Source of the DNA: Spirochaeta cellobiosiphila DSM 17781
GTDB taxonomy: Bacteria; Spirochaetota; Spirochaetia; DSM-17781
DNA: 64,000 nucleotides
Assembly (NCBI RefSeq): GCF_000426705.1
Contig: NZ_KE384555.1
Coordinates: 1 to 64,000 of the forward strand
Direction: 5' to 3'
Part shown: positions 1-8,448 of the stretch, piece by piece
How the letters are laid out: every line of letters starts with the position of its first letter
Numbering within the stretch: the first letter of the stretch is position 1
The notes under the pieces: model-generated
Told to the model about the DNA's origin: nothing
Databases searched by the model: none
What the model saw: the letters and a program-made list of their open reading frames with translations, nothing else
Translations under genes and position numbers: made by a program

Positions 1-147
1 TATCCCCAACTTCTAGGTAGATCACCTACGTGTTACTCACCCGTTCGCCACTCTCATCAAGTGCAAGCACTTGAATCCCGTTCGACTTGCATGCTTAAAA
101 CGCGCCGCCAGCGTTCGTTCTGAGCCAGGATCAAACTCTCCATTATC
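1..147 (-). rRNA. rrs: 16S ribosomal RNA, 5' end only (partial)
   Basis: On the minus strand this is the start of a small-subunit rRNA: the conserved AGAGTTTGATCCTGGCTCAG stretch reads from about 140 down to 121, followed by the conserved GAACGCTGGCGGCG block and, near 30-50, the conserved GGCGAACGGGTGAGTAACACG region. The gene runs off the left edge, so only about the first 145 bases are present. The exact 5' end (about 147) is placed by analogy with the usual 7-8 bases before AGAGTTTG. An rRNA promoter lies about 215 bases upstream. Confidence 0.97.
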
Positions 148-361
148 TATTTACTCATCATAAAGATGAGCTTTTCTTTATTCTAATAAAGAGTATTTGC
201 ATCTGTTTGCTCTTTAAAGAGTTGTGTCTCTTTAACTCTTAGAAACCTCTCAAGGTTCCTTCTCTCCCTTCCCTATCTCTTTGTCAAATAACAATTTAAA
301 AAAACAAACTATTCAGTATTGCGAATAATCTGTTTAACACCCTTACTTAAGGACGAGGGGT
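148..361 (-). other. 16S rRNA leader region
   Basis: Transcribed spacer between the rRNA promoter and the mature 16S 5' end. It contains no credible reading frame. It holds a small hairpin next to the 16S start (CTCATC at 154-159 pairing with GATGAG at 165-170) and a CTCTTTAAAGAG palindrome near 220 that resembles the boxA region of rRNA antitermination leaders. The boxA reading is an inference. Confidence 0.6.
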
Positions 362-390
362 AATCTAACTGTATCACGGATTTTTGTCAA
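362..390 (-). promoter_or_regulatory. rRNA operon promoter
   Basis: Minus-strand TTGACA (385-390), a 17-base spacer and TAGATT (362-367). The -35 is a perfect sigma70 consensus hexamer. The site overlaps the last codons of the gene at 387-719, so rRNA transcription starts at the 3' end of that gene. Confidence 0.8.
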
Positions 391-719
391 CTCATTTTGT
401 CATTTTTCTCATCACTATTTAAATGTTCTTCTTTTATAGTGATATTTCCCTCTATATCTTCTATCAAAGTCCATAGATCTTTAAGCTCTGCTGTCTTCAA
501 ACTAACCGAGCCACGCCCTTGATCCATTAAAATAGACTTAACCGTCTTTCCTAGCTGTTTATACGTTTTATCCAAATCCTGACGCAACTGAGTCAACTCC
601 AGGTGAATTACGCTTTTCTCTCCCAAATCTTGTGCTTTTTCCTTGGCTATAGAGATAGCTCTTTTTGATCCCCTAACACCGTAAGAAAAGCGCTCTTTTA
701 CATCATCCCATAAAGACAT
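387..719 (-). CDS. Small cytoplasmic coiled-coil protein, unknown function
   Basis: Encodes 110 residues with no signal peptide or membrane segment. The middle (about residues 25-65) is a long charged helix, followed by a second helical stretch and an acidic/lysine-rich tail, which suggests a helical bundle or coiled coil. A G-rich Shine-Dalgarno (AAGGGGGG on the minus strand) precedes the ATG. The stop codon sits on the -35 hexamer of the rRNA promoter. The next gene rightwards is divergent. I do not recognise the family and infer no function. Confidence 0.7.
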   Translation of the reverse strand: MSLWDDVKERFSYGVRGSKRAISIAKEKAQDLGEKSVIHLELTQLRQDLDKTYKQLGKTVKSILMDQGRGSVSLKTAELKDLWTLIEDIEGNITIKEEHLNSDEKNDKMS

Positions 720-753
720 ACTACAAACCCCCCTTATGCTATACTATATTAAT

Positions 754-975
754 ATGGAATATAAAGAATTCAAAGCATGTATAACATGCGGTACTTATGT
801 GCCTTTGCAAAGCATTATAAAGGGGTTATACTGCTCGCCGGAATGTGCAATTGCCTACAAACAGTGCCCAACATGTAACAAGCACTTTCCTTATACATCA
901 GAAGAATCTGAGTTCTGCAGTGAAGAATGCAGTATTATTTACAGCCACAGATTACCTGATTACTTAAAGGAGTAA
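754..975 (+). CDS. Small zinc-ribbon/treble-clef protein
   Basis: Encodes 73 residues with four Cys pairs in order: CITC, CSPEC, CPTC and CSEEC. This is two zinc-finger-like units of the CxxC...CxxxC kind, as in small zinc-binding proteins of the DUF2116/MYM type. I prefer the ATG at 754 over an in-frame ATG at 736, because 736 lies just before the apparent -10 element (TACTAT, 742-747), which ends 6 bases before 754. No clear -35 is present. It is followed after 3 bases by adk, whose ribosome site overlaps this gene's stop, so the two are probably cotranscribed. A role in nucleic-acid or protein binding is only inferred from the fold. Confidence 0.72.
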   Translation: MEYKEFKACITCGTYVPLQSIIKGLYCSPECAIAYKQCPTCNKHFPYTSEESEFCSEECSIIYSHRLPDYLKE

Positions 976-978
976 AAA

Positions 979-1605
979 ATGAATCTTATCTTCCTTGGCC
1001 CTCCAGGAGCAGGAAAGGGAACAGTAGCAGTAAAACTAAAGGATGAGAAAAAGCTTCCCCACATCTCTACAGGAGACCTATTTAGAGCAGCCATTAAAAG
1101 CGAAAGCGATCTTGGTTTACAAGTTAAGGCGATTGTAGATAGAGGAGATTTAGTACCAGATGAACTAACTGTTGCAATCGTTAAAGAACGATTAGACCAA
1201 GCAGATTGTCAAAATGGTTTCATACTTGATGGATTCCCCCGTACAGAAGCTCAAGCAGAAGCCTTACAGAAAATAACCAATATAGATAAAGCCTTAAATT
1301 TTTATGTAGAAGAAGAAGAACTAATCAAAAGATTAAGCGGAAGACGGGTCTGTAAACAATGTGGAGCCTCCTTCCATGTTCTATTTGTTCCACCTAAAAA
1401 AGAAGGCATATGTGACCACTGCGGTGGAGAGCTTTATACTCGAAAAGATGACGAAATCGAGTCAATCAAAAATAGACTATCCGTATATAAAGAACAAACC
1501 CAACCCCTTATTGATTACTACAACAACAAGCAATTGCTAGTAGATATCAATGCAGCAGAAGCTCCAGAAAATGTATTCACATCTGTTTTAAATATTCTCA
1601 AGTAA
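979..1605 (+). CDS. adk: Adenylate kinase
   Basis: Catalyses ATP + AMP = 2 ADP in the cytoplasm. The 208 residues start with the P-loop GPPGAGKGT (residues 7-15), then the AMP-binding STGDLFR and the DGFPRT motif near residue 85. The LID region carries two Cys pairs (CKQC and CDHC, about residues 124-150), so this is the long, zinc-type form seen in many Gram-positives and spirochaetes. A good ribosome site (AAAGGAG) precedes the ATG. It lies directly downstream of the small zinc-finger gene and convergent to the next gene. Confidence 0.97.
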   Translation: MNLIFLGPPGAGKGTVAVKLKDEKKLPHISTGDLFRAAIKSESDLGLQVKAIVDRGDLVPDELTVAIVKERLDQADCQNGFILDGFPRTEAQAEALQKITNIDKALNFYVEEEELIKRLSGRRVCKQCGASFHVLFVPPKKEGICDHCGGELYTRKDDEIESIKNRLSVYKEQTQPLIDYYNNKQLLVDINAAEAPENVFTSVLNILK

Positions 1606-1623
1606 TCCGATAAGACTGTTCAT

Positions 1624-2526
1624 CTAATGGGCAGTCTTATCATCTCCTTTCAAGCTAATTCCATGTTCATCTAAAATAGAATCAAAAGTCTTAACATCCA
1701 CATCATCAATTTTATCACGAAGATTAGATATCAACTCATCATCCTTAAACCCTTTTTCAATTGCCATCCTAATATCTTCCCATCCAGCGTCTTTTTCACC
1801 TAAATAAAGAATATACAAACGTCCTCTGAGAAATAAAAACAATCCATCGGCTCTTCTTATATTATCACTATACAAATCAACAGCTTTTCCATATAGCTTC
1901 TCGCCTTCATAGGCTTTTCCAAGATACTCTAAGCCATGGAAATTATTTTCATCTTTTGACAAACTTAGTATAGCAACCTGCTCCATCAATAGATAATTCT
2001 CCACATGATCAGCAAAAACCAATATTTTATCTAACTGATTCAAAGAAAGCTCATTGAAAGGAGACAGTTTATCCAAATAACCATTAGCCTTAGCTTCATC
2101 AACATCTTTGGTTAATATAAATAAGTTCCAAATAACATCAAAATCAAACTCATTTAACAACAAAACCCTATTGTACAGATCAATCGAGTGAGAAAAATCA
2201 CCCTTTTTATAATATAGATAAGCCTGGGCTTTAAGAATTTTAGTATTCGACGGGTCCTGGGCCAATAATTCATCAAGAAAAACTTCTGAATCTTCCCATA
2301 CACCTTGTTCAGCCAGAACTATAGCCAGGTTATACGAAGCTGCTTTTAAATGAGGATCCCACTTAAGCGCTTTTTCAAGAGCAGAAGCAGAATCATCATA
2401 TTTTTTTAGCTCTGAATAACTAAGTGCCAAATTATAATAAGCAGCCCCAATATTCTTATGTTCTTCATTAAATGATGAACAGCCCATAAAAAATAGAAAA
2501 CTAAACCCCAAGAATAGTTTCTTCAA
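1624..2526 (-). CDS. TPR-repeat lipoprotein
   Basis: Encodes 300 residues with a lipoprotein signal: MKKLFLGFSFLFFMGC, Cys16 being the likely lipidated residue. Several tetratricopeptide repeats follow (for example AYYNLALSYSELKKYDDSA and AASYNLAIVLAEQGVWEDSE), so it is probably a membrane-tethered scaffold in the periplasm. The start is TTG at 2526, preceded by GAGG and overlapping the last 26 bases of the upstream phosphoribosyltransferase-like gene, which implies translational coupling. The partner of the TPRs cannot be told from sequence. Confidence 0.85.
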   Translation of the reverse strand: MKKLFLGFSFLFFMGCSSFNEEHKNIGAAYYNLALSYSELKKYDDSASALEKALKWDPHLKAASYNLAIVLAEQGVWEDSEVFLDELLAQDPSNTKILKAQAYLYYKKGDFSHSIDLYNRVLLLNEFDFDVIWNLFILTKDVDEAKANGYLDKLSPFNELSLNQLDKILVFADHVENYLLMEQVAILSLSKDENNFHGLEYLGKAYEGEKLYGKAVDLYSDNIRRADGLFLFLRGRLYILYLGEKDAGWEDIRMAIEKGFKDDELISNLRDKIDDVDVKTFDSILDEHGISLKGDDKTAH

Positions 2527-3565
2527 TTTTCCTCACCTGCCAACGATAAAGATCAACAATATTGGTTCCATAATCAGCTATTAATTGTAAAATATTCCTG
2601 GGATAATCTTCTGCATCTACCCCATTCAATCGATCACCGGCATCACCCAACCCTGGCATAATATAGGCTAGATCATTCAAAACGGGATCCATCCACAAAG
2701 TATACATCTCTACAGAGTCAAGTGCACGAACAACATTCAATGCGCCCTTCAAAGCACTAATAACATTAAAAAACTTAATGCTTTTCGGTTTGATATTATT
2801 TTGTTCAAGATAAGTAACAATAGTAACAAAACTACCACCTGTTGCATTCATTGGATCGGCAAAAATCAAATCCTTACCATTAAGTTGATCCAGATCAAAG
2901 TAAGACTTATCTAAATCAAGGATGTACTCCATATTGGAAGCTTTTTTCTCATCGTTTCTTTTTATTTTAAATAACGCGAAAGGAGTTACATATCCTGTAG
3001 AGGAATACTCCTGAATCTCTTTACTCATGATCATAGACGGCAAAAGCGCCCCACGCAACATGACGCACATGACAGAATTCTCTATAAGGTTATCAATATC
3101 CGGTATTTTGTGAACAGCAAAATTCTGTGTGGGAACATTTACAGGAGTTTTAACAATAAGGTGGTTCTTATTTTCTTTAACCGCCCCACCAAATGCTAAA
3201 TTAAACAGCAACTCATAAGCTCTTTGAATATAATACACAAATTCCTGATGGTCCGTTCTGGTATTCCTTAACTTAGCAATAAGCCGACTAGCCTCTCCAT
3301 GAACCTGACTGGGTGTTTCAAATGAATAGACATGAATACGAGGGAACTCTTTTAAGATATTCTGCATTTTTTGTCCCATTTCATTGTAGAGATTAATTAA
3401 CTTCTGTTTTTCCTTAAGAACAGTCCCTTCATTTGGATTTCCATCCAGGATTTTGCACGATTTTAAAGCTTGATCAAATAAACTATGCATATCTTCCAGA
3501 ACAAGCTTATCACTCTCATTTAAAAATCCATCCAAATCTTCTGCTCTTAATATTTCCTTAGACAT
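2501..3565 (-). CDS. Uracil phosphoribosyltransferase-like protein with N-terminal extension
   Basis: The C-terminal two thirds match the UPRT family: the PRPP-binding loop DPMNATGGS (family usual DPMLATGGS), the uracil-recognition segment PGLGDAGDR, and an N-terminal SRLIAKLRNTRTD stretch similar to the UPRT start. UPRT makes UMP from uracil and PRPP. At 354 residues it is about 145 longer than typical UPRT; roughly 85 extra residues precede the UPRT homology and there is a C-terminal tail. I choose ATG 3565 because AGGAG lies 5 bases upstream; an in-frame GTG at 3571 is the alternative. It shares a transcript with the TPR lipoprotein. Confidence 0.85.
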   Translation of the reverse strand: MSKEILRAEDLDGFLNESDKLVLEDMHSLFDQALKSCKILDGNPNEGTVLKEKQKLINLYNEMGQKMQNILKEFPRIHVYSFETPSQVHGEASRLIAKLRNTRTDHQEFVYYIQRAYELLFNLAFGGAVKENKNHLIVKTPVNVPTQNFAVHKIPDIDNLIENSVMCVMLRGALLPSMIMSKEIQEYSSTGYVTPFALFKIKRNDEKKASNMEYILDLDKSYFDLDQLNGKDLIFADPMNATGGSFVTIVTYLEQNNIKPKSIKFFNVISALKGALNVVRALDSVEMYTLWMDPVLNDLAYIMPGLGDAGDRLNGVDAEDYPRNILQLIADYGTNIVDLYRWQVRKIEETILGV

Positions 3566-3606
3566 CCTCACTCCTATACCATTTGGTTAATTTCCATTCC
3601 CATCAA

Positions 3607-3635
3607 TTGACAGATCGACTATACTATAATAGATA
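3607..3635 (+). promoter_or_regulatory. Promoter of the small barrel gene
   Basis: TTGACA (3607-3612), 17-base spacer, TAGATA (3630-3635). Transcription should start near 3642, giving a leader of about 29 bases that holds the AGGAG ribosome site. It is a conventional arrangement, in contrast to the leaderless promoters elsewhere in the window. Confidence 0.65.
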
Positions 3636-3670
3636 TTTGTATGTATGATAACAATTATGTAGGAGTTAAT

Positions 3671-4141
3671 ATGAAAAAGATCATTATAGCCCTGGCCTTT
3701 CTTAGTATTTCAGTTGGTGCTTTTGCACAAACAGGATTAGGAGCTGCGTTTCACTTCATGAATGGCCCAACACCAGGCATATCCTTTAATATTGCATCAC
3801 CCAAAATCCCCGGGACTGTGCTCGGCCTCTCACTAAACATTGATGCTGATTCGTTTGATGTGGGAATGTATGATGACTGGTGGTTATACCGTCAAATGAT
3901 AGCAGGACCTTTAAGCGTCTACCTGGGACCAGGTTTTTATGTACGCATAAAAGGGGATGGAGATACAATAGATCCTAACTTTGGAGCAAGGATGCCAATC
4001 GGATTACAATTCTTCCCCATAGAACCACTTGAACTCTTTATTGAGGGAGCACCAACAGCCGGTATTCAGGTTGGTGATAACTTTCAATTTCCCGTGTGGG
4101 GTTTTCAGGCTGGCCTAGGACTTAGGTTCTGGTTCAACTAA
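3671..4141 (+). CDS. Small outer-membrane beta-barrel protein, spirochaete type
   Basis: Encodes 156 residues: a Sec signal peptide (MKKIIIALAFLSISVGAFAQ, cleavage after AFA) followed by alternating hydrophobic/polar strands rich in Gly and aromatic residues and ending in LGLRFWFN, a C-terminal aromatic typical of barrels inserted by BamA. Size fits an eight-stranded barrel resembling the small DUF3996-type spirochaete proteins; that family link is tentative. ATG 3671 has AGGAG at the right distance; an upstream ATG at 3641 has none and would bury the signal peptide. A strong terminator follows. Confidence 0.8.
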   Translation: MKKIIIALAFLSISVGAFAQTGLGAAFHFMNGPTPGISFNIASPKIPGTVLGLSLNIDADSFDVGMYDDWWLYRQMIAGPLSVYLGPGFYVRIKGDGDTIDPNFGARMPIGLQFFPIEPLELFIEGAPTAGIQVGDNFQFPVWGFQAGLGLRFWFN

Positions 4142-4164
4142 AGCGTTAAACTCACAAATAAAAA

Positions 4165-4191
4165 AAACACACCGCATGGTGTGTTTTTTTT
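4165..4191 (+). terminator. Rho-independent terminator
   Basis: AAACACACC (4165-4173), loop GCAT, GGTGTGTTT (4178-4186), then a T-run to 4191. It ends the transcript of the small barrel gene. The A-run on the left side means it could also act on minus-strand transcription from the tRNA genes. Confidence 0.9.
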
Positions 4192-4251
4192 ATCCCAATC
4201 ATTCGCTAGTATAAAAAAAGACCTTCATCACTAATAGTAATGAAAGCCTAA

Positions 4252-4323
<72 letters not shown>

Positions 4324-4331
4324 ACAATCAA

Positions 4332-4404
4332 TGAGCCGCACTGGATTCGAACCAGTGACCCACGCCTTAAAAGGGCGTTGCTCTACCTGCTGAGCTAGCG
4401 GCCC
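4332..4404 (-). tRNA. tRNA-Lys (TTT)
   Basis: Acceptor GGGCCGC pairs with GCGGCTC, discriminator A, D-arm GCTC...GAGC, anticodon stem ACGCC around CTTTTAA giving anticodon TTT, and a standard TTCGAAT T-loop. CCA is not encoded. First gene of a two-tRNA transcript read leftwards. Confidence 0.96.
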
Positions 4405-4419
4405 TTGAGCACGGAAAGG

Positions 4420-4448
4420 AATATATAGTTTTTACAAAAAAGTGTCAA
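4420..4448 (-). promoter_or_regulatory. Promoter of the tRNA-Lys/tRNA-Glu pair
   Basis: Minus-strand TTGACA (4443-4448), 17-base spacer, TATATT (4420-4425). Expected transcription start about 9 bases upstream of the tRNA-Lys 5' end. Confidence 0.82.
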
Positions 4449-4471
4449 CCACATATTAAATCTATAATTTC

Positions 4472-5623
4472 TTAATAGGAAAACTCCATTCCTAATCGTA
4501 AGTTATAGACTGACTTTACTCCTGGTTCAGTGCTTAGTTCCTTTCCATAAATAGCTAAATTTAATCTTAAAAATTGTAAATTCATACCCATACCAGCATT
4601 TAATAAAGCTTGATAGACACCTAATCGAAGAGACAAAATATCCAGTAATGTAACCTCAGATCCTATACCAAGATGCAAAATAGGATTAACACCATTTTTT
4701 GGCTGAAGAAGAAAATCAAACATATCCGAGTAATCTGCCATTAACTTCCAGTCAGATAAGTACTTATTATTTTTCAAAAAAGAAGGTCTATACATGACAC
4801 CCAAATTAATTCGCTGTGGTAAAAACTCATTATTAGTACTTAGTTCATTTGTTTGAGCATTTTTCATAAAACCATCTAATGAGGAATAGATCTTCATATT
4901 TTCATAAGTGATCAGATCCATAACAGACATTCCGACCTTCAGCCGGCTTTTGTAACTGTATAAAAAACCTAAATCACTTCCCATGCCTGTTGTAAAGATA
5001 AAGGGCTGTTCAGACAAATAATTAGAACTCATACTGCTTATCACATCTACAACATCGACAAGAGATTCTGAGAGATTCACACCACCGGAAACATATCCCT
5101 TTAGATTAAATCCTGCATCTACCCGATGAATATCTGATTTAATAGGCAAATTAAAGCTGTACCCTCCTACAAGAATAGTGGATTCCTCAAAGGCAGCATC
5201 AACATCAGTGGATGTCTTCATTGTCACACCTGATTTATTAAACAAACCAACCCCTAAACCATTACCTACATAGGCAAAGCTTAAAGGACCAGCTAAATCC
5301 ATCCCCGCATACAAACCGGTCAAAGTTTCCACTGCTCCATCCGGCAAGCCGCCTGAGGAATCTTTATTAGAAAGAAAAACATTGGCAATAGTAAATACCG
5401 GTCCCGTCAATAGTAGGTCTAATTGGGTAATAGTGATCTCAGGCTCTGCTGTAAGGTATCCAGCAGGGTTCGTAAACAAAGCATCCCTATCATCAGCTAG
5501 AGCAGCATGAGGGCCTCCTATAGCTGATCTACGTACTGTTGATATATCATAAGCACTTATAAAGTACTGACTAAAAAAAAAGAGAACCACTATAGCGATG
5601 GGGGTCTTATTACTTATCAACAT
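4472..5623 (-). CDS. Outer-membrane beta-barrel protein (spirochaetal FadL/TraF-like), copy 2 of a tandem pair
   Basis: Encodes 383 residues with a signal peptide ending near residue 24 (FFFSQYFISAYD). After it comes AIGGPHAALADDRDALFTNPAGY, the Ala/Asp-Asn-Pro-Ala-Gly signature at the N-terminus of FadL-like and PorV/TraF-like barrels, in which an early small-residue segment precedes amphipathic strands. The protein ends in LRLGMEFSY with a terminal aromatic, as barrels do. A matching gene lies at 6328-7497. Each is preceded by a lipoprotein gene, in the order lipoprotein-barrel-lipoprotein-barrel. Probably an outer-membrane transporter or porin; the substrate is unknown. Ribosome site AGGAG. 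Confidence 0.78.
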   Translation of the reverse strand: MLISNKTPIAIVVLFFFSQYFISAYDISTVRRSAIGGPHAALADDRDALFTNPAGYLTAEPEITITQLDLLLTGPVFTIANVFLSNKDSSGGLPDGAVETLTGLYAGMDLAGPLSFAYVGNGLGVGLFNKSGVTMKTSTDVDAAFEESTILVGGYSFNLPIKSDIHRVDAGFNLKGYVSGGVNLSESLVDVVDVISSMSSNYLSEQPFIFTTGMGSDLGFLYSYKSRLKVGMSVMDLITYENMKIYSSLDGFMKNAQTNELSTNNEFLPQRINLGVMYRPSFLKNNKYLSDWKLMADYSDMFDFLLQPKNGVNPILHLGIGSEVTLLDILSLRLGVYQALLNAGMGMNLQFLRLNLAIYGKELSTEPGVKSVYNLRLGMEFSY

Positions 5624-5634
5624 ATTGCTCCTTT

Positions 5635-6282
5635 TTAAGAAATCATAGTATTCAGCTGATCCACTAAGTTGGCTAAATCCGTTCCTTCTTCTGCATTAAT
5701 TTGTCCTACTAAAGCTAAAGCAGCATCCGTTCGTGGCGTACCCGATGTTAATGAGTCTAAATCATTAGTACCTGTTTCTTTTGCCTGTTTCAAAGCTAAT
5801 CCGGCAGCCAGAAACAAGAGTTGATCGTCATCCAGTTTGGAGGAATCGATATTAGAAACATTACTGTAAGCCGTATCAAAATAGTCTAAATCCAAACTAC
5901 TTGATGTAAGGATATCATTCAATGCAGAACCAATATCACCACCATCACTGGTAGTATCGGCTAATGAAGTAATCGCGTCCTCGACCCCACTCGCTTTAAC
6001 GGCTAAATCAACAGATAGCCCTACGATATCTTCATAATCACTATCTGAAGGACTCTTATCCCCTAATATTTTTTGTATTGCATTAAAAGCCTCATCAGCT
6101 TCGCCAGGATCGTCTGAATAGAGAGCTTGTTCTGCTCGTTCAATTTGAGCACTTACAGGGAGAGAGGAGTAATCCCTTTGTAGATAGGAGGCTAAACTCA
6201 TGGTAAACAAATCTTCACAAGAAACGAATAAACTAAGAATAGCTAAACTAATTATCATCTTTATAAACAAGGTCTTTTTCAT
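5635..6282 (-). CDS. Lipoprotein, partner of the barrel at 4472-5623
   Basis: Encodes 215 residues. The signal MKKTLFIKMIISLAILSLFVSC has a lipobox with Cys22. The mature part is acidic, Ser/Asp-rich and mostly helical (AEQALYSDDPGEADEAFNAIQ), looking like helical repeats with no catalytic motif. It stops 11 bases before the barrel gene start, so the two are cotranscribed. The lipoprotein at 7508-8347 shares the same kind of segments (counting-type helices around ADLIDxM/ALALVGQI) and the same position, but the similarity is weak by eye. Probably periplasmic and accessory to its barrel. Confidence 0.72.
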   Translation of the reverse strand: MKKTLFIKMIISLAILSLFVSCEDLFTMSLASYLQRDYSSLPVSAQIERAEQALYSDDPGEADEAFNAIQKILGDKSPSDSDYEDIVGLSVDLAVKASGVEDAITSLADTTSDGGDIGSALNDILTSSSLDLDYFDTAYSNVSNIDSSKLDDDQLLFLAAGLALKQAKETGTNDLDSLTSGTPRTDAALALVGQINAEEGTDLANLVDQLNTMIS

Positions 6283-6327
6283 TATCGCTCCCTTAACTTA
6301 AGTCCTAAATATTTTCGGCACAGAGTT

Positions 6328-7497
6328 TTATATTCTCAATGCTATTTCTATCATATATCCAGTTCTTTTATCTGCCTGGGCAGCATAATTACCCAACTCT
6401 TCACTAAATCCTACTAAATTTATATCAAATACTGCAAAATGAACCCCACCACCAAGACTAACATCTCCGCCATTTAGTCCAGCACGAAGAGTGAAATATT
6501 TGAACAAAGTTAGCTCTGTACCAAAATGAGTCTGAGTTAAAAAACTTTTTTCCTTTTCTGTAGATATCTCATGTCTATACTCTGCACTAAAAGAAGGATC
6601 TATGTATTTTTTCCTCATTCTCAAGTCAGGATGATAGGATGCGCCTAAAGCAATAGTCATAGGTGTAGATGCTTGTGCATTTCTTCCCTCACTGGAATCT
6701 AAATTACTAGCCCCCTTATCAAAAACTTCAGATATAGTTTCCTTCGAATAATACATCCTAGTACCAAACAAATCTCTGATACTAAATCCTATTGTGAACT
6801 CATTAATTTCAGCGATCAAACCAGCATCTATACCAAGACCAAAACCTTGATAGACAATTGTTTCATCTAAGGATGTTGAATTATCATCAGAACTCTTATT
6901 TGATATGACATTTTTCAACAAGGGATTTGTTTTAATTCTATAAACAGGCCTTATGTCACCACCTAAATGAATTGGAAAACCGGAAAAATCAAACTTATGT
7001 GATAAACCAGCTACAAAAGAAGTATCAGAGATAAGCTCAACCTCAACTCCTAACAAGCTTTCACCACTAGCATATATATCAGTAGACTGAAAGAATCCCA
7101 ATCCCAATCCTTTACCAACAATTCCGATTGCACTACCATTCCCATTAAGCCCAACCCCAGTATCCAATAAAAGAGAATTCATAATACTCACAAACTCATC
7201 ATTATCCAATAAGTCGTCACTATTAGAATCAGTCATGTAATCAATGACTCGCTTCAAATCTTTAGGATTCCCCCAGGTCCCAATAGAGGCACTAATGAAG
7301 GTAACATCCCCCCCTTCACGGCTGAAACCAGCGGGATTTGTAAACAACGACACATAGCCATGAGCAGTTGCAACACTAGTATCGCCTTTACCTAATAATA
7401 TAGGATTATACACCTTGAATGGCTTATCGTAATTATCTTCAGCATAGAGAGAGGTGAAAGCAGTCAAAACAATAATCATCAATAATATACGTCTCAT
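6328..7497 (-). CDS. Outer-membrane beta-barrel protein (spirochaetal FadL/TraF-like), copy 1 of a tandem pair
   Basis: Encodes 389 residues: signal peptide cleaved near LYAE, then YNPILLGKGDTSVATAHGYVSLFTNPAGF, the same small-residue plus TNPAG motif as in the neighbouring barrel, many amphipathic strands, and the C-terminus MIEIALRI. ATG 7497 is chosen because GGAGG lies 5 bases upstream; an in-frame GTG at 7503 is too close to it. Sits 10 bases downstream of its lipoprotein partner. Both barrels keep a predicted strand rich in GLGxGLF/GLGLGFF near residue 130, which supports a duplication. Confidence 0.78.
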   Translation of the reverse strand: MRRILLMIIVLTAFTSLYAEDNYDKPFKVYNPILLGKGDTSVATAHGYVSLFTNPAGFSREGGDVTFISASIGTWGNPKDLKRVIDYMTDSNSDDLLDNDEFVSIMNSLLLDTGVGLNGNGSAIGIVGKGLGLGFFQSTDIYASGESLLGVEVELISDTSFVAGLSHKFDFSGFPIHLGGDIRPVYRIKTNPLLKNVISNKSSDDNSTSLDETIVYQGFGLGIDAGLIAEINEFTIGFSIRDLFGTRMYYSKETISEVFDKGASNLDSSEGRNAQASTPMTIALGASYHPDLRMRKKYIDPSFSAEYRHEISTEKEKSFLTQTHFGTELTLFKYFTLRAGLNGGDVSLGGGVHFAVFDINLVGFSEELGNYAAQADKRTGYMIEIALRI

Positions 7498-7507
7498 AAT
7501 CACCTCC

Positions 7508-8347
7508 TTAAAAAGTTAGACCAGAAGTGTCTAACACTAATTCTAAATACTGATAACTTGTGTTACCAGATCCTGTAGAATCCATAATACCAGTTAGTTC
7601 ATCAATATTATTTTGTAAACCTGTCTCATTTATAATCTTATCATAGCCAACTGTATTTCCTTTATATACGAAATCATTATCTCCATTAACATCTGCAGTT
7701 AACAAGATATAAAAGGCCTCTTCTGTACTGTAACCCGAAGAGTTAGAACTCTTTATAATATCCACAATCATGCTAATTGCTGTTACCACAATAGCTTGCT
7801 GAACGAGAGTACTCAAGGCAGCCTCATCCATATCGAGTAACACTTGTGAGGAACTTACATTGAATACTGCAAGAGCATCTTCAACTGTGGTCATAATATC
7901 AATAAGATCTGCCACCTCTTCAATACTTGAAGGACTCCCCAAGAGATTAGTAAACAGCTCTTGTGTTATAGAGGGCTTGCTTCCAATGTCACTGGAATCA
8001 CTAAGTAATGTATTAATAACATAAGGTACATTGTTTACAGCTGTATTGCCCTCAGATCTACTAAGCTTAAGATCCACCATCAAGAGAGCAGCCTCCTGCT
8101 TGTCTGTTGTAGACCCTTGACTCATGGTCTTTTGCAAAGATTCGCTCATTTTTGCGACATCACTACTACTCAGATCATCGGGATTAACATTATTGAGAAT
8201 TTTCGCTATGTCATGATTTGACATACTGGAACTTACATTATATTGATATTTATCTATACTTTCAAAAAGGTTGGTACCAATTACATCACAATTACTGAGA
8301 CTTAAGGCGGTAATGATGACTGACATAATGATTGCTTTTGTTTTCAT
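7508..8347 (-). CDS. Lipoprotein, partner of the barrel at 6328-7497
   Basis: Encodes 279 residues. MKTKAIIMSVIITALSLSNC gives a lipobox (LSNC, Cys20). The mature chain is Ser/Asp/Asn-rich and helical (for example LMVDLKLSRSEG and EVADLIDIMTTVEDALAVF) without known catalytic residues. It is the first gene of a four-gene minus-strand unit, with a strong GAGGAGG ribosome site. Likely periplasmic face of the outer membrane, acting with the barrel encoded next to it. I do not recognise a named family. Confidence 0.72.
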   Translation of the reverse strand: MKTKAIIMSVIITALSLSNCDVIGTNLFESIDKYQYNVSSSMSNHDIAKILNNVNPDDLSSSDVAKMSESLQKTMSQGSTTDKQEAALLMVDLKLSRSEGNTAVNNVPYVINTLLSDSSDIGSKPSITQELFTNLLGSPSSIEEVADLIDIMTTVEDALAVFNVSSSQVLLDMDEAALSTLVQQAIVVTAISMIVDIIKSSNSSGYSTEEAFYILLTADVNGDNDFVYKGNTVGYDKIINETGLQNNIDELTGIMDSTGSGNTSYQYLELVLDTSGLTF

Positions 8348-8448
8348 GGTATCCTCCTCACTAACAGTTCACATCATATATTATACTTCATTTCTTATAA
8401 AAATCTTATACTACTAATATCTCCAATGATGGCATAGTTAACAAGTAT

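Noticed and set aside
736-753. Upstream ATG for the small zinc-finger gene
   Set aside because: It overlaps the probable -10 element TACTAT and has no ribosome site; 754 fits the -10 spacing.
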